From positions 1 through 11,664 of the forward strand of contig JBDSEA010000226.1 in NCBI GenBank assembly GCA_039920305.1: a stretch of DNA of 11,664 nucleotides, in the 5' to 3' direction. This document shows, one piece after another, positions 1-7,110 of this stretch. Each line of letters starts with the position of its first letter. Positions within the stretch are counted from its first letter, which is position 1. The stretch is from DASRAJ01 sp039920305. Its GTDB lineage: Bacteria; Bacteroidota; Bacteroidia; Chitinophagales; UBA10324. The notes under the pieces were generated by a model that was given only the letters and a program-made list of their open reading frames with translations, did no database searches and was not told where the DNA came from. The position numbers and the translations under genes were made by a program.

Positions 1-171
1 ATTGTAGATATTGCAGCGCAACACCTTGTAAATGTGGGAGCAATTTATTTCGAGGTGAATCCGGATTTTGCCACGATGGTTTCACAATTGCTTTTGACTG
101 CAGGATTTCTTAAATCTGAAATAAAAAAAGATTTAAGCGGGCGTCCAAGAATGGTGAAGGGAACACACTAA
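1..171 (+). CDS. prmC: Release factor glutamine methyltransferase PrmC/HemK, C-terminal fragment
   Basis: The gene begins left of the window; 56 codons and a TAA stop are visible in frame 1. PrmC uses S-adenosylmethionine to methylate the glutamine of the GGQ motif in release factors RF1 and RF2, in the cytoplasm. The visible part matches the end of the family: YFEVNPDF corresponds to the usual (F/L)EIN segment, followed by the last helix and strand (VSQLLLTAGF) and the closing KDLSGRPRMVKG, which resembles the family's typical KDLxGxxR ending. The SAM-binding motif and the NPPY catalytic motif lie outside the window, so activity cannot be judged. It is followed after 97 bases by hppA on the same strand. 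Another HemK-like N5-glutamine methyltransferase is possible, but PrmC is by far the most common protein with this ending. Confidence 0.85.
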   Translation: MVDIAAQHLVNVGAIYFEVNPDFATMVSQLLLTAGFLKSEIKKDLSGRPRMVKGTH

Positions 172-204
172 AATTGTAACGGAAAGATTACCAACTTCCT
201 TCCT

Positions 205-245
205 GGGCGGTTATTTTTGCGCCCGCCTCCGCCGAAAGCTTCGGC
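205..245 (+). promoter_or_regulatory. Candidate promoter -7 element and leader hairpin before hppA
   Basis: TATTTTTG at 212-219 fits the Bacteroidota -7 consensus TAnnTTTG, but no TTG sits at the expected distance upstream. It lies in the loop of a weak inverted repeat, GGGCG (205-209) with CGCCC (220-224). Just downstream, GCCGAAAGCTTCGGC (231-245) can form a 6-bp stem with a 3-base loop. If transcription starts near 225, the hairpin would lie in the 5' leader about 20 bases before the hppA ATG. No T-run follows it, so a terminator for prmC is less likely. Function is inferred only. Confidence 0.3.
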
Positions 246-268
246 AATAACCTTAAAATTTTAGGATC

Positions 269-2620
269 ATGAATTATTGGTTTTACGCTGTTCCCTTGTT
301 TGGTGTTGTTGGTTTGATATTTACTGCCATGCGTGCTGCATGGGTGATAAAGCAGGATCCGGGAAATGCCAGGATGAAAGAGATTTCAACCTATGTTGCC
401 GAAGGAGCCATGGCATTCCTTCGCGCGGAATGGAAGGTGCTGGGATATTTTGTGGCTATTGCTGCTGTTTTATTAGCATTACTTGGCTATAGTAATCCCA
501 CATCTGACTGGAAAATTGCACTTGCGTTTATCTGTGGCGCCGTATTCTCGGCAACTGCCGGTTATATCGGGATGAGTATTGCTACCAAGGCAAATGTGCG
601 CACTGCCCAGGCTGCTCAAACAAGCTTGGCAAGAGCATTAAACGTTTCTTTTACCGGCGGTTCAGTGATGGGATTGGGTGTAACAGGACTTGCCGTAATC
701 GGGTTGGGCTCTCTTTTTATTGTTTTCTACACGCTTTTCGTACATGCTGATGTTTCTTCGGCTGAATATCATATTCAGTTACAAACTGCACTGGAGGTAC
801 TTACCGGATTTTCACTTGGTGCAGAAAGCATTGCCCTTTTCGCACGGGTAGGAGGTGGGATTTATACCAAGGCAGCAGATGTGGGAGCTGATCTGGTGGG
901 AAAAGTAGAGGCAGGTATCCCTGAAGATGATCCGCGTAACCCGGCAACTATTGCTGATAACGTTGGTGATAATGTAGGTGACGTTGCGGGTATGGGTGCT
1001 GATTTATTCGGTTCATACGTTGCAACCATGCTGGGAACCATGGTTCTTGGAAGGGAAGTAATCGGACAGGATAATTTCGGTGGATTGTCACCGATTCTAT
1101 TGCCAATGATCATTGCAGGATCAGGTATTATTCTCTCCATAATAGGCACCTTCTTCGTGCGCGTGAGTAACAATGCCACCCTTACTTCGGCAACGGTTCA
1201 GCGGGCGCTGAACATGGGAAACTGGGGTTCCATCATCCTCACCGCCATTGCCTCCTTCTTCATTGTAAATTATATCCTTCCTGATACAATGAACCTTCGC
1301 GGAGAAACTTTTTCGAAGATGGGAGTTTTCGGAGCAATCATTCTTGGATTGGTGGTTGGTGGCCTGATGAGCGTGATTACTGAATATTATACTGCCATGG
1401 GAAAACGTCCTGTTAATTCTATTGTTCAGAAATCAATCACCGGGCACGCGACAAACATCATCGGAGGTTTAGCTGTTGGAATGGAATCTACCGTGTTCCC
1501 GATCCTTGTTCTTGCAGGCGGAATATTTGGTGCTTATCAGCTCGCAGGATTGTATGGTGTTGCCATTGCTGCTGCCGGAATGATGGCGACTACTGCAATG
1601 CAACTGGCAATTGATGCCTTCGGACCCATTGCAGACAATGCAGGCGGCATTGCTGAGATGAGCGAGCTGCCAAAAGAAGTAAGGGAAAAAACTGACATAC
1701 TTGACGCTGTAGGGAATACCACTGCTGCCACAGGAAAAGGATTTGCCATTGCTTCAGCGGCACTCACCTCACTTGCTCTGTTTGCCGCCTTTGTTGGAAT
1801 TGCAGGCATTACAAAAATTGATATTTACAAAGCAGATGTGCTCGCCGGATTATTTATTGGCGGAATGATCCCGTTCATTTTTTCTTCCCTGGCGATTTCA
1901 GCTGTGGGTCAGGCAGCCATGAGTATGGTACAGGAAGTCAGGAGGCAGTTCAGGGAAATCCCCGGCATTATGGAAGGCACCGCCAAGCCTGAATACGATA
2001 AATGCGTAGCGATATCAACGCAGGCATCCTTGCGTAAAATGATGGCCCCCGGTGCTATCGCATTATGCACTCCTGTGGTAATTGGATTTTTATTTGGTCC
2101 GGAAGTACTCGGCGGGATGCTTGCCGGTGCCACCGTATCGGGAGTGCTTATGGGCATGTTCCAGTCGAATGCCGGTGGGGCATGGGACAACGCAAAAAAA
2201 TCTTTTGAAAAGGGAGTTACCATAGATGGTGAGGTCTATTATAAAAAGTCGGAGCCGCATAAGGCATCGGTTACGGGCGATACAGTGGGAGATCCTTTTA
2301 AAGACACCAGTGGGCCTTCGATGAATATCCTCATCAAGCTGATGTCAATTGTAAGCCTGGTGATTGCTCCCTCAATCCCGATGAACGGATTGCTTGGAAT
2401 GCATAAATCCGATGTGGCAATTGAAACCACTGAATACAAATTACCAGCGGCCTCTTTTTTGAATCACGATAGCTCTGTGAATGGTGAGGATTCAAAAGGT
2501 TTATCATCGCAGAATGTGAATACAGGTGATAAAAATAAATACCTGACACCATCTGAAAAAATGCCCGGCACTGCTGAAGGATCATCCTTAACTGAAGGCA
2601 ATCAGAAGATCATTTTATAA
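269..2620 (+). CDS. hppA: Membrane-bound K+-dependent ion-pumping pyrophosphatase HppA
   Basis: This 783-residue integral membrane protein hydrolyses pyrophosphate on the cytoplasmic side and pumps H+ and/or Na+ out of the cell. The core is complete, with about 16 hydrophobic helices. The PPi/Mg2+ site is intact: DVGADLVGK (D204, D208, K212), EDDPRNP (219-225), IADNVGDNVGD (D230, D234, D238), D245, D450, D456/N457 and DTVGDPFKD (D671, D675, K678, D679). A486 and G489 in NTTAATGKG match K+-dependent enzymes, which have Ala where K+-independent ones have Lys. The ion-gate glutamate is unusual. The helix-6 segment reads ADLFGSYVATM, with no Glu at either common position (248 or 252), whereas helix 5 has E186 in LGAESIALF. 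By my recollection this pattern marks the Flavobacterium-type H+ pumps. A hydrophilic tail of about 70 residues (712-783) follows the last helix. The start is the only good ATG before the first helix; Shine-Dalgarno support is weak, as is usual in this phylum. Confidence 0.97.
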   Translation: MNYWFYAVPLFGVVGLIFTAMRAAWVIKQDPGNARMKEISTYVAEGAMAFLRAEWKVLGYFVAIAAVLLALLGYSNPTSDWKIALAFICGAVFSATAGYIGMSIATKANVRTAQAAQTSLARALNVSFTGGSVMGLGVTGLAVIGLGSLFIVFYTLFVHADVSSAEYHIQLQTALEVLTGFSLGAESIALFARVGGGIYTKAADVGADLVGKVEAGIPEDDPRNPATIADNVGDNVGDVAGMGADLFGSYVATMLGTMVLGREVIGQDNFGGLSPILLPMIIAGSGIILSIIGTFFVRVSNNATLTSATVQRALNMGNWGSIILTAIASFFIVNYILPDTMNLRGETFSKMGVFGAIILGLVVGGLMSVITEYYTAMGKRPVNSIVQKSITGHATNIIGGLAVGMESTVFPILVLAGGIFGAYQLAGLYGVAIAAAGMMATTAMQLAIDAFGPIADNAGGIAEMSELPKEVREKTDILDAVGNTTAATGKGFAIASAALTSLALFAAFVGIAGITKIDIYKADVLAGLFIGGMIPFIFSSLAISAVGQAAMSMVQEVRRQFREIPGIMEGTAKPEYDKCVAISTQASLRKMMAPGAIALCTPVVIGFLFGPEVLGGMLAGATVSGVLMGMFQSNAGGAWDNAKKSFEKGVTIDGEVYYKKSEPHKASVTGDTVGDPFKDTSGPSMNILIKLMSIVSLVIAPSIPMNGLLGMHKSDVAIETTEYKLPAASFLNHDSSVNGEDSKGLSSQNVNTGDKNKYLTPSEKMPGTAEGSSLTEGNQKIIL

Positions 2621-3049
2621 CCAGTGCTCCCAATAAACGGCATCACCGCTGCTGACATCTGTTAAAGAGGAAATTTAGTCAGATCATCAATCCTGGTCAG
2701 AGAAGATAAATACCTGCTCATCAGGCATTATTAGCAGCTCGAATGAATGACTCAATTGTGACTGTCTCAAGTACCCTTTTGGCACACCTTTCGACTTTAG
2801 GAGATGAAATTGTTCGCAATGAAACCGTCAATGGAAAATATCGTTACAGCAGGAGAGGCAATTTCCTGTTCCCCTGCCCAGCCCACGCAAGCTGGAAAAT
2901 AAAAGCGACCTGGTTCAGAAATAATTTTGATTTGGCCTCCTGGCTTTCTTTCAGATATGTTTAGCGTGTTGAATCATTCTTCATTGAAGTCATACTTCTG
3001 CTGGAAAAAAGTTTTAAATTCGGTGAATCCTTCACTAAAATTCAGCACT
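2621..3049. other. 429-base intergenic region with no convincing gene
   Basis: This stretch lies between hppA and the DoxX-family gene. It holds one 73-codon open frame on the plus strand (2743-2964) whose product I do not recognise. Its sequence looks like chance coding: no hydrophobic segment, no motif, and no ribosome-binding context. There is no strong hairpin followed by T-residues after hppA, so I cannot point to a terminator. The last 130 bases hold two candidate promoters for the downstream gene, described separately. Confidence 0.6.
2922..3000 (+). promoter_or_regulatory. Candidate promoters for the DoxX-family gene
   Basis: Two Bacteroidota-type sites are visible. TTG at 2969-2971 is followed after 21 bases by TACTTCTG (2993-3000), one mismatch from TAnnTTTG; this would give a leader of about 45 bases before the ATG at 3050. 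TAATTTTG at 2922-2929 matches TAnnTTTG fully but lacks a TTG at the right distance. The TTG triplet at 2927, the farthest in-frame start of the downstream reading frame, lies inside this second element. That favours the ATG at 3050 as the real start. This is inferred from consensus only. Confidence 0.3.
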
Positions 3050-3523
3050 ATGAACACCGTTCAAAAAATTGAAGCATGGGGAGATAAGCATCACCCTAAA
3101 TGGCTCGACATACTTCGTATCATTCTGGGCCTCATAATTCTTTCGCGTGGGTTTTACTTCGTTAGTAACACGGAGGGTCTTAAAGAGATGATTGCAAACA
3201 GCAGGTTCGGCCAGGTTTCCTTTCTTCTTCAGCATTATGTGGTGTTTGCTCACGTGATCGGCGGGGCCTTAATAGCAGCAGGATTGCTCACGCGCATCGC
3301 TGTGGCTGTTCAAATTCCTGTTCTGCTTGGCGCTGTTTTGTTTGTTAACTCAAAATCAGGATTCTTCTCAGCCAATTCAACTGATCTCTGGCTTTCCCTG
3401 GTCACTCTCTTCCTCCTGATTTTTTTTCTCATTGAAGGATCAGGTCCATGGTCAATAGACGAATACATGCGAAAACACCCTGAAGAAGATAATTGGGAAG
3501 AGGAATTGAAGAGAGTAACTTAA
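3050..3523 (+). CDS. DoxX-family four-helix membrane protein
   Basis: The product is 157 residues with four predicted membrane helices at about residues 20-38, 62-80, 82-98 and 113-130. Typical DoxX/DoxD-like features are the N-terminal LRIILGLIILSRGFYFV helix, the central GGALIAAGLLTRIAV segment (family pattern GGxxLxxGLxTR) and a charged C-terminal tail (EDNWEEELKR). DoxX-family proteins are small inner-membrane proteins; some are linked to quinone-dependent or thiosulfate oxidation and some to redox stress, but most are uncharacterised, so no substrate is assigned. The frame is open back to a TTG at 2927. I chose the ATG at 3050 because it begins just before the first helix and the extra 41 residues look non-coding. 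It runs convergently into the monooxygenase gene, with 66 bases between the stop codons. Confidence 0.85.
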   Translation: MNTVQKIEAWGDKHHPKWLDILRIILGLIILSRGFYFVSNTEGLKEMIANSRFGQVSFLLQHYVVFAHVIGGALIAAGLLTRIAVAVQIPVLLGAVLFVNSKSGFFSANSTDLWLSLVTLFLLIFFLIEGSGPWSIDEYMRKHPEEDNWEEELKRVT

Positions 3524-3589
3524 ATTGGATGAAAATATTAATACCCAAGCCAGTATTCTATATAAAACAAGACGAAAAGGGATAAGTTT

Positions 3590-5215
3590 TTAGTGTTCAA
3601 CTACTAATCGCTTTGTTATCCGTTTCCCGTCTGCCTGCATTACCAGAAAATAAATTCCGGAATTTATTTTTTTCGTATCAATAACACTTCGATGAAATCC
3701 TGGAGTGGTTTCAAATTCAGTATTTATTCCAGGGATGGTCCTTCCCAATAAATCATAAATAACAATGTTGCCCGCCGAATACTTTGGCAGATAATAATCT
3801 ATCACAGCCTGGTCATTGGCAGGGTTGGGAATAATATTGTAAAGCTGTGGTGTGGTAATCATACCAGAAACAAATGGCGTACTCACATTATAATCGTCCA
3901 GTGCGCACAGGGCTGAATCAAAGACTACAGTCTCATCACCGGATTGGTAAGTAAGCAAATTCATGAAATACTTATCCATTTCATCATATGAAGACTCTCC
4001 ATAGCCTACATTCTTGGGTGGGTTATTAGGATTATTGGGGTTGTTTGTCGTATTATCATATGTAGCTTCAGAATGAACCACAGTGCCTTGTGGTAATATC
4101 ATAAAACATGGAAAATTATAAAGTAATTGCCACTTGAAATCCCATACCGGAATATGACACAAGGGTACAGAATCACCACCGGGTGTTACAGCCCAAATCT
4201 TGAATTCCTGTCCGAGGTAATGCATGTGAGGAGCAATGGAGAACATGGAATAAGTTGAGTCAAGTGTATATTCTGAATGAAAAGTGAGCACTTTGTCTTT
4301 CAAAATGAAAAATACAGGCTCAAGCACATAGTTTTCTCCAACACGTTTTCCTTTAACTATTCTTATCTCAGATTCAGGCTCATAAAAAATATTGAGCGAT
4401 GATTGATCAAATACCTCGTGGTCAGTTGGTGCATAATGGATTTGAATGATAAGAGCTGTGTTGGCTTTAAACTTTATTCCTGAGCCCTCAGGATAAAAAC
4501 GAGGAGTCAAGCCGGGTCCATACAGCGTTAGAAAATCTGCATTTACTCCTTCACCTGCTCCACCAAAAGAAGGATAGCCATACTCTGGTGTGGTCGCATC
4601 AAGTGAATCGGCAGAGCCATCAATACAGGTGTAAATAAAAACGTGGTGCACTATTTTAGGATCACCGGCGCGAAATTCAATCGCTTTAACGTTGCGGCTA
4701 TCGAGGAGATTGGTATGCAGAACAAAACATTGATAATGATCAGTGTAATCACCGGGAACCGGGAATGCCTGTGCCATAGTAAGTACCGTATCAGGTATCC
4801 CCAGCTGAGATCCTTCGGCAAACACGGGAGGAGGTGGGGCAAGGGTGATTTCGCCCGGATCGTAACCGGGCCTTTCCACCTGGGCTACAAATGAATCAAT
4901 CAGGGTAATCTCATCGTCAGACAGGATTCTTTCATCAAGAAAATGGTGGTAATCGGGATTGGCCTTCCATGGCGGCATTAACCGCTCATTTACCCGCGCC
5001 GGTATAGCGAAAAAATAAGGTGATAAAGAATCATTAACCAGTGCCGCATAACTGGTTGCGTCAATATATCCATCACCAATTTCCCCCGGGCGATGGCAGG
5101 TCGCACAATTATTGTAAAAAATACCTGCAACATCCTTCCATTCTACGTTTTGAGCTGAAGAAGGCAAAATTGCAAACCAGGAAATGATAATATAAAATAG
5201 GGAGGCCTTTTTCAT
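3590..5215 (-). CDS. T9SS-secreted cytochrome c / copper type II monooxygenase fusion (paralogue 1)
   Basis: This 541-residue protein is predicted to be exported and displayed or released by type IX secretion. A signal peptide (1-22, ending SSAQ) leads to a small cytochrome c domain with CATCH (C37, C40, H41) and a likely axial Met (M80 in LMPPWKA). A PHM/DBM-like copper monooxygenase fold follows at about residues 150-425. All six ligands of the two-copper site have candidates: H190/H191 (VHHVF) and H260 (IQIHYAP) for CuH; H330/H332 (APHMH) and M413 (YDEM) for CuM. Animal relatives hydroxylate peptidyl-glycine or dopamine using ascorbate; the substrate here is unknown. The fused heme may feed electrons to the copper site (inference). 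The C-terminal domain (about 455-541), with IIPNPANDQ, YDLLGR and SGIYFLV, is a T9SS type A sorting domain. It is a tandem paralogue of the gene at 5441-7018; by eye roughly half of aligned residues match. The ATG gives a clean signal peptide. Confidence 0.9.
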   Translation of the reverse strand: MKKASLFYIIISWFAILPSSAQNVEWKDVAGIFYNNCATCHRPGEIGDGYIDATSYAALVNDSLSPYFFAIPARVNERLMPPWKANPDYHHFLDERILSDDEITLIDSFVAQVERPGYDPGEITLAPPPPVFAEGSQLGIPDTVLTMAQAFPVPGDYTDHYQCFVLHTNLLDSRNVKAIEFRAGDPKIVHHVFIYTCIDGSADSLDATTPEYGYPSFGGAGEGVNADFLTLYGPGLTPRFYPEGSGIKFKANTALIIQIHYAPTDHEVFDQSSLNIFYEPESEIRIVKGKRVGENYVLEPVFFILKDKVLTFHSEYTLDSTYSMFSIAPHMHYLGQEFKIWAVTPGGDSVPLCHIPVWDFKWQLLYNFPCFMILPQGTVVHSEATYDNTTNNPNNPNNPPKNVGYGESSYDEMDKYFMNLLTYQSGDETVVFDSALCALDDYNVSTPFVSGMITTPQLYNIIPNPANDQAVIDYYLPKYSAGNIVIYDLLGRTIPGINTEFETTPGFHRSVIDTKKINSGIYFLVMQADGKRITKRLVVEH

Positions 5216-5285
5216 TTATAAATTATCTCGTCCGTCACAAATAAGTAATCAATTACGAAAATGATTTTCATTTAGTTCCTGCCAG

Positions 5286-5320
5286 CAAAGTTAGATCATC
5301 TGTTTCAATGTACTTTTCAA
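5286..5320 (-). promoter_or_regulatory. Candidate promoter of monooxygenase paralogue 1
   Basis: Read on the minus strand, TAACTTTG (5293 down to 5286) matches the Bacteroidota -7 element TAnnTTTG exactly. A TTG (5320-5318) lies 24 bases upstream, slightly beyond the usual spacing. The predicted transcript would start near 5280, with a leader of about 65 bases. Its presence suggests the two paralogues can be transcribed separately. Confidence 0.35.
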
Positions 5321-5329
5321 TAAAATAGT

Positions 5330-5386
5330 ACCCTTCGGCAAGCTCAGGGTAAACATAGCGCGAGCCGGGTTGATCCTGTCGAAACA
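5330..5386. repeat. Palindromic interspersed-repeat-like sequence
   Basis: CCCTTCGGCAAGCTCAGGG (5331-5349) is an imperfect palindrome whose ends (ACCCT and AGGGT with one more base each side) pair. After about 20 bases comes GATCCTGTCGAAAC (5372-5385), which carries the GTCGAAA type of end. The sequence resembles the CCCTGAGCTTGTCGAAGGG class of short palindromes that I recall being scattered through intergenic DNA of many bacterial genomes. It lies between two tandem paralogues. There is only one copy in the window, so repetition in this genome is inferred. Confidence 0.45.
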
Positions 5387-5440
5387 TTAATTTTCAAGTT
5401 TCTATCAAATTCCAGACGCTGCTAAGAGGCGCAGATAAAA

Positions 5441-7018
5441 TTATTGAACAATGAATGACTTGTTCATCAGTTTTCCCTTGCAATGCAATGAGAAGACATA
5501 TGGACCTGGTGGAAATTTACTCACATCCACCATTACCCTCCTGAAACCCGGGTCACCTGGTGCGTATGATTCCGAAACCACTTTTCCGGAAGCATCATAA
5601 ATAAAAAGCTGAACGTAATCAGCGAAAGGGAGAAAGTAGGTAATGGCAAGCTGATCCGATGCCGGGTTGGGAGAGCATTGATATAGCTGTGGAGTGGCTA
5701 CAATTCCGTTGAGCGGGGGAACAATTGTAGGAATGCCCCACGTGCTGTCAATTATAATACTCTCATCTCCCGGTAAATAATTCAGCATATTGATAAAATA
5801 CTTGAACATCTCATCAGTAGAATTTTCTCCATAGTGGACATTCACGGGTGGATTGCTTGGGTTATCGGGATTGTTCGTGGTATTATCATAAACAGCAAAA
5901 GCATGAATCACCACACCCGTATCAAGTTTGATCATAAAAGGGTAGCTATAAAGCAACTGCCAGTGAAAATCCCATTCAGGAATGGAAATGAGCGGAATAG
6001 TATCCTGCGCTGCATCTACCGCATAAATCTTATATGACTTGCCGAGAAGATGCTGATGAGGTGCAATCGCAAACAATGAATATGCATTTGCAACCTCAAA
6101 CTCGGAATAAAACGTATCCACCATATCCGCTTCAATGATGAATGGCGGATTTGTGATATTTCCTTCCCCGATTCTTTTCGCGATTACATTTCTTATATTC
6201 CCGTTAGCGGAATAGAAAAGATTTATTGACGAAGAATCCTCAAGCTGAAGTGTTGTAGGCGCATAGTGTACCTGGATGATAAGAAAGCTGCCTGCCGGAA
6301 AATTTACTGCTCCACCTGCAGGGTAGAACCTGGGGATCATGCCCGGTCCGTATAGCGTAATAAATTCAGCACTCACGCCATTGCCTACTCCGCCAAATAC
6401 TTCATAACCGTATTCAGGTGTTTGCACATCATGATAATAGGCCGAACTGTCGTTGCATAAATAAATAAACGTATGATGTACAGCGGTTCCATTTCCCGGA
6501 CGGAATTCAATGGCAGCAACGTCGGTTGCCTGAATAAGATCAGTAGGTAAAACAAAGCACATATAATGATCAGCATTATCACCCGGAGTCGTGTAAGACT
6601 GTGACATAGATAGGATAAGGTCGGGTACGCCGAGTTGCGAGCCTGCGGGGAAAGTGGGAGGAGGCGGAGCAAGGGTGGTATCTCCTGCCGGGGCTCCCGC
6701 ATCCACCCAGCTGGAAATCAAATCTTTTTCACCCTGTGATAATACCCGCTCATCAAGGAAGTGAGTATATTCCGGATCCGCTTTCCACGGTGGCATTAAA
6801 CCCTCATTCACATACGCCTGAATGTTATACAACTGGTTTGGATCTGAGGCATCGTGATAGGAGAGAAGAGGGAAAGGCCCGATCTCTTCAGGCCGGTGGC
6901 ACGAAGAGCAGTTGTTGTATATGATTGGTGCCACATCTTTCCATTCCTGTGCGGTTGATTTCTTTTGAACAAAAATTACTGATGTCAGGATGAAAAAAAA
7001 GAGGACAATTTTTCTCAC
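5441..7018 (-). CDS. T9SS-secreted cytochrome c / copper type II monooxygenase fusion (paralogue 2)
   Basis: This 525-residue protein has the same architecture as its neighbour at 3590-5215: signal peptide (1-24, ending STAQ), monoheme cytochrome c domain with CSSCH (C37, C40, H41) and likely axial M75 (LMPPWKA), then the PHM/DBM-like copper monooxygenase. Copper-ligand candidates are H181/H182 (VHHTF), H251 (IQVHYAP), H321/H323 (APHQH) and M404 (TDEM). C154 and C188 recur in the other copy (C163, C197) and may form a disulfide. The tail from about 443 (QCSPNPASDQ, IYDASGK, PGPYVFSL) is a T9SS sorting domain. This copy keeps the EIGPFPLLSY stretch after the heme motif that paralogue 1 has lost, so it looks closer to the ancestral form. 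The start is GTG at 7018: the codon sits four codons after an in-frame TAA (7033-7031) and opens a good signal peptide, and no in-frame ATG is available. It lies 92 bases after the RNA methyltransferase gene. The substrate is unknown. Confidence 0.9.
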   Translation of the reverse strand: MRKIVLFFFILTSVIFVQKKSTAQEWKDVAPIIYNNCSSCHRPEEIGPFPLLSYHDASDPNQLYNIQAYVNEGLMPPWKADPEYTHFLDERVLSQGEKDLISSWVDAGAPAGDTTLAPPPPTFPAGSQLGVPDLILSMSQSYTTPGDNADHYMCFVLPTDLIQATDVAAIEFRPGNGTAVHHTFIYLCNDSSAYYHDVQTPEYGYEVFGGVGNGVSAEFITLYGPGMIPRFYPAGGAVNFPAGSFLIIQVHYAPTTLQLEDSSSINLFYSANGNIRNVIAKRIGEGNITNPPFIIEADMVDTFYSEFEVANAYSLFAIAPHQHLLGKSYKIYAVDAAQDTIPLISIPEWDFHWQLLYSYPFMIKLDTGVVIHAFAVYDNTTNNPDNPSNPPVNVHYGENSTDEMFKYFINMLNYLPGDESIIIDSTWGIPTIVPPLNGIVATPQLYQCSPNPASDQLAITYFLPFADYVQLFIYDASGKVVSESYAPGDPGFRRVMVDVSKFPPGPYVFSLHCKGKLMNKSFIVQ

Positions 7019-7110
7019 GGGAAAAGTGAATTAATGGTTTGAATTGATTTTAAGATGGTAAGCAAAGTTCATGGATTCTTGTCAATGCACCATACTTTTT
7101 CTTCTCCGGA

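Noticed and set aside
862..2585. Several minus-strand open frames inside hppA
   Set aside because: They are antisense to a strongly conserved gene, with repetitive low-complexity translations; shadows of the real reading frame.
2743..2964. 73-codon open frame on the plus strand between hppA and the DoxX gene
   Set aside because: No recognisable motif or signal, composition not like the neighbouring genes, no ribosome-binding context, and it overlaps candidate promoter sites of the next gene.
2927..3049. Upstream extension of the DoxX-family gene to a TTG start
   Set aside because: The 41 extra residues do not belong to the family fold and the TTG falls inside a TAnnTTTG promoter-like site; the ATG at 3050 fits better.
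3540..3557. Inverted repeat AATAC...GTATT between convergent genes as a bidirectional terminator
   Set aside because: Only five mostly A-T base pairs with an 8-base loop and no adjoining T-run; could arise by chance.
7031..7093. Promoter for monooxygenase paralogue 2
   Set aside because: The best -7 match (GAACTTTG on the minus strand) has a mismatch in the key TA, and the nearest TTG is only 12 bases away.
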